A stretch of 64,000 nt of DNA from Hydrogenophilus sp. (GCA_026416515.1 JAOAEZ010000007.1:1-64000); one strand, 5' to 3'; positions 33,691 to 42,997 are shown, numbered from the stretch's first letter. Notes: generated by a model not told the origin, from the sequence alone. A program made the numbers and translations.

Positions 33691-35100
33691 TCATGGAGTG
33701 GGTTCTTTTTTGGAGCAATCCGGCTCTATTTTGGGGATGTTGGCTTCGTTTTGGGGAGATGGCGGGGGGGAGGGGAAAGAGAAGGAGGAGGCCGATGGGG
33801 AAGTGAGAGGGGAAGAGGAGAAAGAGGGGGATGAGGAGGGAGGGGAAGAGGAGGAGGAAGATGACGAGGAGGGAGGGAAAGAGGAGAAGGAAGGGGATGA
33901 GGAGGGAAAGGAAGAGGGAGAGGAGAGGGGGTCGAGGGAGAGGTACCAGCGGACGGTGGCGAGAGGAAGGTGCTGGTGGAGATGCTTTTCTAGGAGACGC
34001 CGCGCGCGCGGGTCGAGGAGGTGAGGGGCAAAGCGAGGAGTATCGGCGGGGAGGAGGAGATCGATTTCGAGAGTGCCGTTGAGGTAGTGGAGTTGAACGG
34101 CGTCGGCGGGGAGGTCGGGGAGTTCGAGGAGTTGAGCGAGCGTGGAGAAGAGGTGGGTACGGTCGGGGAGGGAGGAGGAGACCGGTGAGGGAAGTTGGTC
34201 GGGTTCGTGGTCGATGTGGATGGTGACCGAGACGATCGCCGGGTGGTGGCTTTTGAGACGGTGCACGACGGCGTCGGCAATGCGGTGGCCTTCCGATACG
34301 GTGATGCGGGGGGCGACTTGGACGTGGGCGTCGAGGAGGATCTGCGCACCCGAACGCCGCGTGCGCAGTTCATGGAGGTCGACGACGCCGGGGGTGGCAC
34401 GAATGGTGGCGGCAATGGCGGCGACTTCAGGGGGGGGAAGAGAGGTGTCGCTGAGTTCGGCAGCAGCGCGATAGGCAAATTTGGCCCCCATCGCGGCGAT
34501 GAGAAAGCCGACAATGGCAGCAGCGATGGGTTCAAGGACAGAGTAGCCGAGGAGACTGGCACCAATGCCGACCGCTACTACGAGCGAGCTGGCGGCGTCG
34601 GAACGGGCGTGCCAGGCGGCCGCATATAGGAGCGGGGCAGCGAGACGACGAGCAGCGCGCTTGAGAAAGTGATAGAGGAGCTCTTTGGCGAGGAGGACGG
34701 TGAGGGCAACAAGGAGAGCAGGGGGTTCGACAGGGGGACGATGGGCGAGGGTTTGAAGCCGGTCGCCCGCCGCCCAGATAAAGCCAGCGCCGACGAGTAT
34801 GAGGATGAACCCCAGGGTGAGATGGGCGAGGGTTTCAAAGCGACCGTGACCATAGGGGTGGTTGTCGTCCGGAGGATCGCCCGCCCGCCGCCCCGCCCAG
34901 GCGATGAGGGTGTCCGTGGCAAGGTCGGCGAGGGTGTGCACGGCGTCGGCGATGAGGCTAAAGGCGTGCGCCGCTATACCGATTAGGATTTGAAGGAGCG
35001 CGAGAAGGGTGTTGAGGGCCGCAGCGATGAGGCTGATGCGGGAGAGATGGCGGGCCCGCCGTTGGGGGTCGAGAGCAGTTGTCGGCGATGAGGGTATCAT
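33691..35100 (-). CDS. Cation diffusion facilitator (CDF) transporter
   Basis: 469 residues from ATG at 35100; the reading frame extends upstream, but homology begins here. Six membrane helices lie within about 15-215. Metal-site motifs are DAVHTLADLATD (about 48-59) and WHARSDAASS (about 155), with HPYGHGRFE between helices II and III. The cytoplasmic ferredoxin-like domain follows (about 215-300, including VQVAPRITVSEGHRIAD). CDF proteins export Zn2+, Fe2+, Mn2+ or Co2+ by proton antiport; the metal is not decidable here. The last 80 residues are a Ser/Pro/Phe low-complexity tail coded by an almost pure pyrimidine tract, absent from normal CDF proteins. Confidence 0.88.
   Translation of the reverse strand: MIPSSPTTALDPQRRARHLSRISLIAAALNTLLALLQILIGIAAHAFSLIADAVHTLADLATDTLIAWAGRRAGDPPDDNHPYGHGRFETLAHLTLGFILILVGAGFIWAAGDRLQTLAHRPPVEPPALLVALTVLLAKELLYHFLKRAARRLAAPLLYAAAWHARSDAASSLVVAVGIGASLLGYSVLEPIAAAIVGFLIAAMGAKFAYRAAAELSDTSLPPPEVAAIAATIRATPGVVDLHELRTRRSGAQILLDAHVQVAPRITVSEGHRIADAVVHRLKSHHPAIVSVTIHIDHEPDQLPSPVSSSLPDRTHLFSTLAQLLELPDLPADAVQLHYLNGTLEIDLLLPADTPRFAPHLLDPRARRLLEKHLHQHLPLATVRWYLSLDPLSSPSSFPSSSPSFSSFPPSSSSSSSSSPPSSSPSFSSSPLTSPSASSFSFPSPPPSPQNEANIPKIEPDCSKKEPTP
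33735..33945 (+). repeat. Long polypurine (GA-rich) tract
   Basis: Over about 210 bases the + strand is nearly all G and A, made of GAGGA, GGAAGA and GAGGGA blocks with rare T or C. It encodes, on the other strand, the Ser/Pro tail of the CDF protein. Mirror-symmetric purine tracts of this type can form triplex DNA and slip during replication. Confidence 0.8.
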
Positions 35101-35129
35101 CGGGGGTCTCGAAGGTAGGGAGAGCTGAT

Positions 35130-35582
35130 GTGAGCAACGTGGCAGAAATTCTAACATTGGCGGGAGAGCGAGCGGCAGCAGCTCATTTGCCCTACGCGGG
35201 GGCGCTGACCCCTCCCGAGGCATTTGTGGTGTGGCAGGAGGTGCCGGGAGCAGTGTTGGTGGATTGCCGGACACGGGCAGAGTGGGATTGGGTGGGACGA
35301 GTGCCAGGGGCGGTGGAGATCGAGTGGGTAACTTACCCCGGAAATGTGCCAAACCCTAGCTTTTTGGCAGAGTTGCGCCGCCAGGTGGACCCGGAGCGAG
35401 TGGTGCTTTTTTTGTGCCGCTCCGGCCATCGGTCGCACTATGCAGCAGCCGCGGCAGCAGCAGCGGGATATACCAGCGCTTACAATGTGTTGGAGGGGTT
35501 CGAGGGGGATAAAGATGCTTCAGGACAGCGGGGAAAGGTGGGGGGATGGCGCTTTCATGGGCTGCCATGGGTGTCACCATGA
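35130..35582 (+). CDS. Rhodanese-like sulfurtransferase
   Basis: 150 residues from the GTG at 35130, with GGGAG seven bases upstream; the overlapping ATG at 35128 runs straight into TGA. A single rhodanese domain is present: AVLVDCRTRAEWDWVGRVPG (about 45-64), and the active-site loop LFLCRSGHRSHYAA with persulfide Cys at about 100, then NVLEGFEGD. Such proteins move sulfane sulfur in the cytoplasm. The gene is divergent from the CDF gene, with only 29 bases between start codons, and 35 bases upstream of nadA, whose product is an Fe-S enzyme. A link to cluster supply is speculative. Confidence 0.88.
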   Translation: MSNVAEILTLAGERAAAAHLPYAGALTPPEAFVVWQEVPGAVLVDCRTRAEWDWVGRVPGAVEIEWVTYPGNVPNPSFLAELRRQVDPERVVLFLCRSGHRSHYAAAAAAAAGYTSAYNVLEGFEGDKDASGQRGKVGGWRFHGLPWVSP

Positions 35583-35617
35583 GAGGGAAGCCTTACTGAA
35601 GAGGGAGGGTGAGTAGA

Positions 35618-36727
35618 GTGGATAGTGTGAAAAAAGGCGTGGCATTTTCAGAGTTCGCAGGGTTGAACGATGAGGCGTGCTTGGCCCAGATCGCAGCGGC
35701 TAAGAGGGCGCTGGGGCGACGCGCGGTGGTGCTGTGCCACCATTACCAACGCCCCGATGTGTACCGCTTTGCCGATTACACCGGCGATTCGTTGCGCTTG
35801 GCACGCTTGGCCGCCGAGACGGAGGCGGAGTTTATCGTTTTTTGTGGGGTCCATTTTATGGCCGAGGTGGCCGATTTGTTGAGCCGCCCCGAGCAGGTGG
35901 CTATTTTGCCCGATTTGGCGGCAGGTTGTTCGATGGCCGATATGGCAAGCTTGCCGGAGGTACAACGGGCGTGGCGAGAGTTGGGGGAGGCATTGGGGGA
36001 GGAGCCTGAGCAGTTGGTGGTGCCGATAACCTACGTCAATTCAGCAGCCGATGTGAAGGCTTTTTGCGGCGCGCGAGGGGGGATCGTGTGCACTTCTTCT
36101 AACGCTGCAAAGGTGTTCGATTGGGCATTCCAGCAGCGAGAACGCGTCTTCTTTTTCCCCGATGAGCATTTGGGACGGTGGACCGCTTACCGCCGTGGGA
36201 TCGATTTGGAACGGGTGCGGGTGTGGGACCCGAGCCAGCCTTTGGGGGGATTGAGCCGCGCCGAGGTGCAGTCGGCAGAGGTGCTGTTGTGGAAGGGCTA
36301 TTGTTCGGTGCACCAGATGTTTGTGCCGCAGCAGATCGATCGATGGAGGGCTAAGTTTCCCGACGGACAGGTGATCGCCCACCCTGAGTGCGCGTTGGAG
36401 GTTTGCTTGAAGGCCGATTGGGTGGGGAGTACCGAGTTTATCCAGGAGACGATCCGTAAGGCACCGCCAGGGAGTAAGTGGTTGGTGGGAACGGAGTGGA
36501 ATTTGGTGACCCGGTTGGCCGAGGAGGGAGCGAGAGAGGGAAAGGTGGTCCATTTTATGGGGGGAGTGATGTGTATGTGTTCGACGATGCAGCGAATCGA
36601 TCCCCAGCATTTGGCATGGACATTAGTGAATTTGCGCGAGGGAGTGGTGGTGAACCGAATCGAGGTCCCCGAGCCGACGGCGTCATGGGCGCGCGTGGCG
36701 TTGGAGCGGATGTTGGTGATCTCTTAA
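35618..36727 (+). CDS. nadA: Quinolinate synthase A
   Basis: 369 residues from the GTG at 35618, favoured because GGGAGG lies nine bases upstream; the GTG at 35609 would touch that site. It condenses iminoaspartate with dihydroxyacetone phosphate to quinolinate for NAD synthesis. Motifs: VVLCHHYQRPDVYRFAD, AGCSMADMA (cluster Cys), VVPITYVNSAADVKAFCG, SSNAAKVFDWA, KGYCSVHQMF (second Cys), HPECALEVC and MGGVMCMCSTMQRIDP (third Cys). These fit a 4Fe-4S enzyme. nadB and nadC are not in the window. Confidence 0.96.
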   Translation: MDSVKKGVAFSEFAGLNDEACLAQIAAAKRALGRRAVVLCHHYQRPDVYRFADYTGDSLRLARLAAETEAEFIVFCGVHFMAEVADLLSRPEQVAILPDLAAGCSMADMASLPEVQRAWRELGEALGEEPEQLVVPITYVNSAADVKAFCGARGGIVCTSSNAAKVFDWAFQQRERVFFFPDEHLGRWTAYRRGIDLERVRVWDPSQPLGGLSRAEVQSAEVLLWKGYCSVHQMFVPQQIDRWRAKFPDGQVIAHPECALEVCLKADWVGSTEFIQETIRKAPPGSKWLVGTEWNLVTRLAEEGAREGKVVHFMGGVMCMCSTMQRIDPQHLAWTLVNLREGVVVNRIEVPEPTASWARVALERMLVIS

Positions 36728-36855
36728 GGAGGGGAGGGAGAGTTTTGGGCGTAGCTAGTCTTTCGAGAGGAGAGCTCGCTAGGGGTGACCAAAGGCAGAG
36801 GGAAGGAGAGGAGAAGGGAAGAGGAGAGAGGGTAGGAGAAGGGGGGGAGTTCACA

Positions 36856-37566
36856 GTGGTGACGTACAACATCCATAAGGGAGGAAGAAGAGAGGAGCAG
36901 TTGTTGGCGATCGGCGAGGCACTGCGGGGAATAGAGGCTACCGTGCTGCTGCTGCAGGAGGTGCAGGGGGGCGGGGGAGAGCGGGAGAGAGCCCCGCAGC
37001 ATCAGGTGATCGCCGCAGAAGGATGGCCTTACACGGTCTATGGGGGAAACCGCTTTTACCGGCGAGGCCACCATGGGAACGCCGTGATGAGCCGGGTACC
37101 GATCGTGGCGGCGATAAACCACGATTTGACGGCGGCACGCCGGTGGGAGTCGCGAGGGGCTTTGCAGGCGACGGTGGTGGTGGGGGGAGTGGAGGTCTAT
37201 TGCTTTTCGGTCCATTTGGGGTTGCGCCGCCGTTGGCGTTGGTGGCAGTTGGGACGTTTGCGGGAGCTGGTCGAGGCATTGCCGGAGGGAGCACCAGTGG
37301 TGGTGGGAGGGGATTTTAACGATTGGCGCGGCGATCAGTGCGCGGCGTGGGAGAGGAGAAGCGGATTGTCGGCGGTGGTGCCAAAGGGGCGAAGGGCAAC
37401 TTTCCCCGCACGGGGAGTACAGTTGATGACGTTGGATCGATTGTTCGTGCGGGGATTGGAGGTGGTGGAGGCAAGGGTGTTGCGGGGACGCCCGTGGTCG
37501 CAGTTGTCCGATCATCTGCCAGTGTGGGCGCGGTTGCGCGTGCCCACACAGGGAGCGGGAGAGTAG
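36856..37566 (+). CDS. Endonuclease/exonuclease/phosphatase family protein (YbhP-like)
   Basis: 236 residues from a GTG at 36856 with GGAG six bases upstream. A TTG at 36745 could add a charged, low-complexity front and cannot be excluded. The EEP fold is complete: VVTYNIHKGG (metal Asn), LLLQEVQ (metal Glu), HHGNAVMSR, FSVHLGL, VVGGDFNDWR (catalytic Asp-Asn) and LSDHLPVWARL (final Asp-His). The family cleaves phosphodiesters in nucleic acids or lipids. Its neighbour is clsB, the same pairing as ybhP-ybhO in E. coli, suggesting a membrane-lipid role. Confidence 0.85.
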   Translation: MVTYNIHKGGRREEQLLAIGEALRGIEATVLLLQEVQGGGGERERAPQHQVIAAEGWPYTVYGGNRFYRRGHHGNAVMSRVPIVAAINHDLTAARRWESRGALQATVVVGGVEVYCFSVHLGLRRRWRWWQLGRLRELVEALPEGAPVVVGGDFNDWRGDQCAAWERRSGLSAVVPKGRRATFPARGVQLMTLDRLFVRGLEVVEARVLRGRPWSQLSDHLPVWARLRVPTQGAGE

Positions 37567-37576
37567 GGAGGGAGAG

Positions 37577-38806
37577 GTGAGGGGTCGCAGCGAGTGCAGA
37601 GAGCAGGGGGAGGAGTTTCCGATCGCCCGCTTTTTGGATGGCCATTCGGTGCAGTTGCTGGAGAATGGGGCGGAGTTTTTCCCGGCGCTGGTGGCAGAGA
37701 TCGAGCAGGCGAGAGAGGAGTTTTGGTTGGAGAGCTATATCTTCGAGGCCGACGAGGTGGGGGAGATGGTGCTGGCGGCGCTGGTGCGAGCAGCCGCACG
37801 CGGGGTCCGAACACGAGTGCTGGTGGACGGGTTCGGAAGCTTCGAGTTTGTGCGCGATCATGGGGAACGCGTGCGGGCGTCTGGGGTGGAGTTGGGAGTA
37901 TACCGACCAGTGACGCTGGGGGCGCCGCCACTGCGGCCAACACGAATGCGGCGGTTGCATCGAAAGTTGGCGTGCGCCGATGGACGAGTGGCGTTTGTGG
38001 GGGGGATCAACGTGGTGAGCGATTGGCGCCGCCAGCCAGTGGCTAACCCGCGGTCTCCACGGTGGGATTTCGCAGTGCGATTTACGGGCCCGTGGGTGCG
38101 CGCGGTCCGCGAGGAGATGGCCCGCTTGTGGCGATTGGTGATGTGGGTAAATGAGCGCCGCCGCGTGGTGGTACCACGCTTGCGGCAGCAGGAGGCGCCG
38201 TTGCGAGAGGACAAGGAGGGAGTACGGTTGGGTTTGGTGTGGCGTAGCCCGCTGCGTCACCGACGGGCGATCGAGCGCAGCTACTTGGCCGCATTGGCGA
38301 GGGCGCGCGAGGAGGTGTGGGTGGTGGCAGCCTATTTTTTCCCAGGAGGCCGCTTTCGCCGGGCGTTGGAGGGGTGCGCCCGCCGGGGAGTGGCCGTCCA
38401 TTTGGTGCTGCAGGGGTTGAGCGATCATCCGTGGCTGCAGGAGGCGACAAGGACGTTGTACCCGTGGTTGTTGCGTTGCGGGGTGCGACTGTATGAGTAT
38501 GAGGCGGCGATGGCCCACGCAAAGGTGGCAGTGGTGGATCGCCGTTGGGCTACCGTGGGTTCGAGCAATATCGATCCGCTGAGCTTGTTTATGGCGCGCG
38601 AGGCAAATGTGTGGGTGGATGATCGAGGGTTCGCGTCATTGCTGCGCGAGCGAATCGTGCAGGCGGTGCAGAGAGGAGGACGAGCGATTTCAGAGGAGCA
38701 GTGGGGGCAATTGCCGTGGTGGCGACGCGCTGTGGGGTGGATGGTGGTGACAGGGGTGCGTTTGGCAGTAGGGTGGGCAGGGATCCGCGGCGAGATGGAG
38801 GGGTGA
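37577..38806 (+). CDS. clsB: Cardiolipin synthase B (phospholipase D superfamily)
   Basis: 409 residues (E. coli ClsB has 413), starting with GTG ten bases after the previous stop, behind GGGAG. Two HKD motifs are seen: [16 protein letters not shown] at about 135 and [18 protein letters not shown] at about 316, both with H-x-K-x4-D. It makes cardiolipin from two phosphatidyl donors at the inner membrane. There is no N-terminal membrane anchor, as in ClsB; a hydrophobic stretch occurs near the C-terminus (about 380-400). It lies in the order YbhP-like gene, clsB, dapA. Confidence 0.9.
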   Translation: MRGRSECREQGEEFPIARFLDGHSVQLLENGAEFFPALVAEIEQAREEFWLESYIFEADEVGEMVLAALVRAAARGVRTRVLVDGFGSFEFVRDHGERVRASGVELGVYRPVTLGAPPLRPTRMRRLHRKLACADGRVAFVGGINVVSDWRRQPVANPRSPRWDFAVRFTGPWVRAVREEMARLWRLVMWVNERRRVVVPRLRQQEAPLREDKEGVRLGLVWRSPLRHRRAIERSYLAALARAREEVWVVAAYFFPGGRFRRALEGCARRGVAVHLVLQGLSDHPWLQEATRTLYPWLLRCGVRLYEYEAAMAHAKVAVVDRRWATVGSSNIDPLSLFMAREANVWVDDRGFASLLRERIVQAVQRGGRAISEEQWGQLPWWRRAVGWMVVTGVRLAVGWAGIRGEMEG

Positions 38807-38807
38807 G

Positions 38808-38819
38808 CTGGGGTACAAT
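38808..38819 (+). promoter_or_regulatory. Possible -10 region for dapA
   Basis: GCTGGGGTACAAT ends in TACAAT (38814-38819), 28 bases before the dapA ATG, right after the clsB stop. It shares the string TGGGGTA(A/C)AATGA with the site before the RTX gene (4097-4110). No -35 box is evident. Confidence 0.35.
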
Positions 38820-38847
38820 GATGCGGTCTTTCGGTGGAGAGGGTTCG

Positions 38848-39771
38848 ATGTTTTCGGTGACCGGTTCTCTGGTGGCGATCGTAACGCCAATGCATGAGGA
38901 TGGCTCTGTCGATTGGGAAGGATTGCGGGCATTGATCGATTGGCATGTGCAGGAGGGGAGCGACGGGTTGGTGGTGGTGGGGACGACAGGGGAGTCCCCT
39001 ACCTTGTCGTTCGAGGAGCATGTGCGGGTGATCGAGGTGGCAGTGTCCTATGCGGCCGGCCGAATCCCAGTGGTGGCAGGGACAGGGGCTAATAGCACCG
39101 CTGAGGCGATCTTTTTGGCAAAGGAGGCAAAACAGGTAGGAGCAGACGCCCATTTGTCAGTGGTTCCTTATTACAATAAGCCTACCCAGGAGGGGTTGCG
39201 CCGCCATTTTTTGGCGATCGCCGATGCGGTGGATTTGCCGATGATTTTGTACAACGTGCCGGGGAGAACGGTGGCCGATCTGAGTAACGAGGTAGTGGCT
39301 GAGTTGGCAAGACATCCCAACGTGGTGGGTATTAAGGATGCAACCGGAGATATGGCAAGGGCGTTCGATCTGTTCGGCCGAGTGCCGAGCGATTTTTTGT
39401 GTTATTCGGGGGATGACGCGACCGCTTTGCCGTTTATGATGTTGGGGGGGAAGGGAGTGATTTCAGTGACCGCCAACGTGACACCCCGGTTGATGCATGA
39501 GATGTGCGCAGCGGCTTTGGCGGGGGATGGAGCGCGCGCTGTGGCAATCCATCGAATGTTGTTCGGGTTACATCGGGAGTTGTTCTGCGAGCCTAACCCG
39601 ATCCCGGTGAAGTGGGCGCTAAGGGCAATGGGCCGAATCGAGGGGGGAATCCGCTTGCCGTTGACGCCATTATCCGAGGAGCGTCAGGAGCGAGTGCGCG
39701 CCGCATTGGCCCAGGCAGGGGTGCCGCTGAGGGAGGGAATAGAGAGGAGAGCGATGGGTTCGGATGGGTAG
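38848..39771 (+). CDS. dapA: 4-Hydroxy-tetrahydrodipicolinate synthase
   Basis: 307 residues from ATG at 38848, behind GGAGAGG. It condenses pyruvate with aspartate semialdehyde for lysine and peptidoglycan diaminopimelate. Motifs: [21 protein letters not shown] (pyruvate site), [18 protein letters not shown] (Tyr relay) and VGIKDATGD with the Schiff-base Lys at about 169. The C-terminus is about 15 residues longer than in E. coli. bamC follows after 15 bases, the same order as dapA-bamC in E. coli. Confidence 0.97.
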   Translation: MFSVTGSLVAIVTPMHEDGSVDWEGLRALIDWHVQEGSDGLVVVGTTGESPTLSFEEHVRVIEVAVSYAAGRIPVVAGTGANSTAEAIFLAKEAKQVGADAHLSVVPYYNKPTQEGLRRHFLAIADAVDLPMILYNVPGRTVADLSNEVVAELARHPNVVGIKDATGDMARAFDLFGRVPSDFLCYSGDDATALPFMMLGGKGVISVTANVTPRLMHEMCAAALAGDGARAVAIHRMLFGLHRELFCEPNPIPVKWALRAMGRIEGGIRLPLTPLSEERQERVRAALAQAGVPLREGIERRAMGSDG

Positions 39772-39786
39772 AGCGAGGTGGGCGAG

Positions 39787-40923
39787 ATGAAGAGAGGATG
39801 GAGCGCGCGCGCAGTGTGGGGGGTGGGGGCAGTGGCTTTGATGAGCGCGGGGGGATGTTCACCGATGGCGTGGTTGGAGGAGAAGAGCCGAATCGATTAC
39901 CGGAGCGAACGCCGCGTGGAGCGGCGGTTGGAGGTGCCGCCCGATTTGTTGAATCCAGCTCAGGGAGAACGGTTTGCACTTCCCGAGCGACAGGGAACGG
40001 TGACTTTGTCGGCATACCAGCAGCAGGGGACGACGAGCCGAGGGACAGTGGCCGTGCTGCCCGAGGTGCGGGGGATGCGCATCGAGCGGTGGGGGTCGGA
40101 GCGATGGCTGGTGGTGGAGGGAAGTAGCCCCGAGGCGCTGTGGCCGAGAGTGCGGACGTTTTGGCAGGAGTTGGGGTTTTCGTTGGCTTTGGAGCGACCC
40201 GATTTGGGAATTTTGGAGACCGATTGGGCGGAGAACCGCGCCAAAATCCCCGATGATCTGATCCGCCGAACATTGGGACGGGTGTTGGATGCCCTTTTTT
40301 CGACAGGGGAGCGGGATAGGTTCCGAACCCGGTTGGAGCGGGGAAGAAACCCAGGAGAGGTGGAGATCTTTGTGAGCCACCGCGGAATGGTGGAGGTTTA
40401 TACGTCGGAACGGAAGGAGCAGACGGTGTGGCAGCCGCGACCGGCCGATCCCGAGCTGGAAGCGGAGATGTTGCGCCGATTGATGGTGTTCTTGGGGGCA
40501 GGCGAGCAACAGGCAAGGACGGCACTGGCGGCACGGGAGGAGCAGCCGCGGGCGGAGTTGCTCCAGGAGGGGGGAGAGGTCGCGTTGCGGTTGCACGATC
40601 CGGCGCTGCGGGCGTGGCGACGAGTGGGGTTGGCGCTCGATCGAGCGGGGTTTACCGTTTTGGAGCGAAATGGGGAGAGGGGAGAGTTCCGGGTTCGCTA
40701 TGAGGATCCTGCTGCCCTCCAGGGGGAACAGGGGTTTTGGTCGCGATTGGCGTTTTGGCGACGCGATGAGGGAAGAAGAGAGTTGATGAAACAGGAGTTC
40801 GTTGTCCGAGTGCGAGGAGAGGGGGAGAAAAGTGAGGTGCGGGTGTTCGGGCCAGAGGGGGAACCGACAGCTTCGGCAAGCGCGCGGACGATTCTCGAGT
40901 TGTTGTTCGAAGCATTGCGGTGA
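39787..40923 (+). CDS. bamC: Outer membrane assembly lipoprotein BamC
   Basis: 378 residues from the ATG at 39787 (AGGTGG upstream), preferred over the GTG at 39778 because it places a lipoprotein signal (about 1-25) with lipobox SAGGC correctly. The mature N-terminus has the unstructured BamC segment (IDYRSERRVERRLEVPPDL) that binds BamD. Two helix-grip domains follow (about 95-205 and 240-375). It belongs to the Bam complex that inserts beta-barrels such as the porin at 61973. It is coupled to rlmD by GTGA overlap. Confidence 0.9.
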   Translation: MKRGWSARAVWGVGAVALMSAGGCSPMAWLEEKSRIDYRSERRVERRLEVPPDLLNPAQGERFALPERQGTVTLSAYQQQGTTSRGTVAVLPEVRGMRIERWGSERWLVVEGSSPEALWPRVRTFWQELGFSLALERPDLGILETDWAENRAKIPDDLIRRTLGRVLDALFSTGERDRFRTRLERGRNPGEVEIFVSHRGMVEVYTSERKEQTVWQPRPADPELEAEMLRRLMVFLGAGEQQARTALAAREEQPRAELLQEGGEVALRLHDPALRAWRRVGLALDRAGFTVLERNGERGEFRVRYEDPAALQGEQGFWSRLAFWRRDEGRRELMKQEFVVRVRGEGEKSEVRVFGPEGEPTASASARTILELLFEALR

Positions 40924-42236
40924 AATTGGTCCAGTTGAGGATCGAGTCGCTCGATTTGGAGGGGCGGGGGATCGGGCAGGTGGAGGGAAAACGATGGTTC
41001 GTGCAGGGGGGATTGCCCGGAGAGGTGGTGTGGGCACGCCGCTTGCGAGAGCGGGGGAGCTATACCGTGGGGGAGTGCGTGGAGGTGGTGCGTCCGTCGG
41101 CGTGGCGCGTGACCCCGCGCTGCCCCCATTTCGGCCGCTGCGGGGGGTGCGCGATGCAGCATCTAGAGGCAAACGCGCAGGTGGCGGTAAAAGGACGGGC
41201 ATTGGAGGATGCATTGTGGCATGTGGGACGGGTGCGGGGAGGAAGGTGGTTGGCACCGATCTACGGACCGAGTTGGTTCTACCGCTACCGAGCGCGATTG
41301 GGGGTGCGATGGGTGGCAAAAAAAGGGGGAGTATTGGTGGGGTTCCGCGAGCGCTGTTCGAGCTTCGTGGCTGAGTTGTCGGAGTGCCCGGTGTTGGCAG
41401 GGGGAGTGGGGGAATTGATCGAGCCGATGCGCGCGTTGGTGGGGTCATTGTCGATCGCCGACCGCGTGCCCCAGGTGGAGGTGGCGGTGGGAGAGGGAGA
41501 GGAACGAGTGCTGGTGTTCCGCCATCTTCTGCCACTTTCGGGGGGCGATGAGGAGCGGCTGAAGAGCTTCGGCCGCCGCTACGGGGTGGGGGTTTGGGTG
41601 CAGCCGGGGGGAGCGGAGACGATGAGCCCGTTGCTGCCAGAGTTCGATCGACCGCTTTTGGTGCACCATCCGGAGTTCGGGGTGCAGTTGCGGTTTCGAC
41701 CGAGCGATTTTACTCAGGTGAATTTTGCGGTAAACCAGGCGCTGGTGCGACGGGCAGTGGGGTTGTTGGCTATTAAACCGGGAGAGCGCGTGGCCGATTG
41801 GTTCGCAGGGTTGGGGAATTTTACGTTGCCGATCGCTCGCTGCGGAGCGAACACGGTGGGGGTGGAGGGATCGGAGAGTATGGTGTACCGCGCGACAGAG
41901 TTGGCACGCGCCCATGGCTTGGAGGGGAGCGTGAGGTTTTATGCCGCCGATCTTTCGGCGATGACCACAGCGGCACTGCAGGGGTACGGCCGCTTCGAGA
42001 AGTGGTTGGTGGACCCGCCTCGCGAGGGGGCAGCGGCTTTGATGCAGGCGATTACGCCCGAGGTGGCCCCGCAGCGAATTGTTTACGTATCGTGCCACCC
42101 GGCGACATTGGCACGGGATGCAGCAATTTTGGTACACACTAAGGGGTACCGCTTGACCGCGGCCGGAGTGGCGAATATGTTTCCCCATACCGGGCATGTG
42201 GAGGCAGTGGCGATTTTCGATCTAGCGGAGAGATGA
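40920..42236 (+). CDS. rlmD: 23S rRNA (uracil-1939-C5)-methyltransferase
   Basis: 438 residues, GTG start overlapping the bamC stop. An N-terminal TRAM domain (about 1-60: LEGRGIGQVEGKRWFVQGGL) and a 4Fe-4S site (CPHFGRCGGCAMQH) precede the methyltransferase domain: FTQVNFAVNQAL, ADWFAGLGNFTLPIA (SAM loop), VDPPREGA, and the catalytic Cys in VYVSCHPATLARDA. It methylates 23S rRNA at U1939 using SAM. In the SAM loop Ala replaces the usual Cys (FAGLGNF for FCGxGxF), probably harmless. Cluster Cys number and TRAM favour RlmD over TrmA or RlmC. Confidence 0.92.
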   Translation: MKLVQLRIESLDLEGRGIGQVEGKRWFVQGGLPGEVVWARRLRERGSYTVGECVEVVRPSAWRVTPRCPHFGRCGGCAMQHLEANAQVAVKGRALEDALWHVGRVRGGRWLAPIYGPSWFYRYRARLGVRWVAKKGGVLVGFRERCSSFVAELSECPVLAGGVGELIEPMRALVGSLSIADRVPQVEVAVGEGEERVLVFRHLLPLSGGDEERLKSFGRRYGVGVWVQPGGAETMSPLLPEFDRPLLVHHPEFGVQLRFRPSDFTQVNFAVNQALVRRAVGLLAIKPGERVADWFAGLGNFTLPIARCGANTVGVEGSESMVYRATELARAHGLEGSVRFYAADLSAMTTAALQGYGRFEKWLVDPPREGAAALMQAITPEVAPQRIVYVSCHPATLARDAAILVHTKGYRLTAAGVANMFPHTGHVEAVAIFDLAER

Positions 42237-42277
42237 GGGAGAGATTTAGAGGAGGGGTTTTTTAGAGGAGTCTGCCG

Positions 42278-42997
42278 ATGGGAAAGGTGAGGTGGCGAGA
42301 GGGTGGATGGATGGTGGGGGTGGCACTTTTGGGGGTGAGTGAGGGGGTGTGGGGGCACGATGTGTGGGTGGAGCGAACGCAAACGGGATTTGTGCTGCAG
42401 TACGGCCATCAGCATTCAGGACATCTAGGGAGCCGGGTGGTGGCATATGCGCCGTCGCAGGTGCAGCAGGTGCGGTGTTACGGGGAGGGGGGAAGGGTGG
42501 TGGAGGCTCGAGTCGAGAGGGAATGGCCCGTGCGCGTCGAGGGGAGATGCACCGCTGTCCGCTTTACTTTGGTAACAGGTTATTGGAGCAGGACACTCCA
42601 GGGGGTCCGCAATGTGCCTAAAAACGAGGCCAAGGAGGTGTTGGATAGTTGGTGGTCGGCGGAGTCGGTACTGTACGTGGAGCAGTGGGAGGAGGCGTTC
42701 GCGCGCCCGTTGGGGGAGGGGGGGGTGGAGTTGGTGCCATTGGTAAACCCGTTGAATTTAAGAGCGGGAGATAAGTTGCCGGTGGCGGTTTTCTATAACG
42801 GAGCACCGATAGCAGGGGCAACGGTGGCTTACTTCGGGCAGCCGCGAGGGGTAAGCGCCGAGGATGGGCGCGTTAATGTCCGGTTGCAGAGAGCAGGGGT
42901 GCAGGTGCTTCAGGCAACCGTGCAGCTTCCATTGAACGATGGAAAGGCCGATCGACGAGTGGAGCAGGCGACGTTGCAGTTCGAGGTGAGACCGTGA
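42278..42997 (+). CDS. nikK: DUF4198 periplasmic nickel-uptake component (NikK-like)
   Basis: 239 residues from ATG with GGAG eight bases upstream. A signal peptide (about 1-26) ends so that the mature protein would begin with His (HDVWVERTQ), typical of DUF4198/NikK proteins that bind Ni2+ through the N-terminal His. Further His residues follow in QYGHQHSGHLG. The rest is beta-sandwich-like, with LRAGDKLPVAVFYNGAPIAG at about 165. It heads a six-gene set with a NikL-like protein, an outer-membrane barrel and NikMQO. Nickel rather than cobalt is inferred because NikK/NikL are present and CbiN is absent. Confidence 0.8.
   Translation: MGKVRWREGGWMVGVALLGVSEGVWGHDVWVERTQTGFVLQYGHQHSGHLGSRVVAYAPSQVQQVRCYGEGGRVVEARVEREWPVRVEGRCTAVRFTLVTGYWSRTLQGVRNVPKNEAKEVLDSWWSAESVLYVEQWEEAFARPLGEGGVELVPLVNPLNLRAGDKLPVAVFYNGAPIAGATVAYFGQPRGVSAEDGRVNVRLQRAGVQVLQATVQLPLNDGKADRRVEQATLQFEVRP

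Noticed and set aside
35128..35133. ATG at 35128 as rhodanese start.
   Set aside because: It reads ATG TGA and stops at once; the GTG at 35130 is the in-frame start.
42237..42277. Nickel/cobalt riboswitch before nikK.
   Set aside because: The gap after rlmD is only 41 bases, too short, and shows no paired structure.
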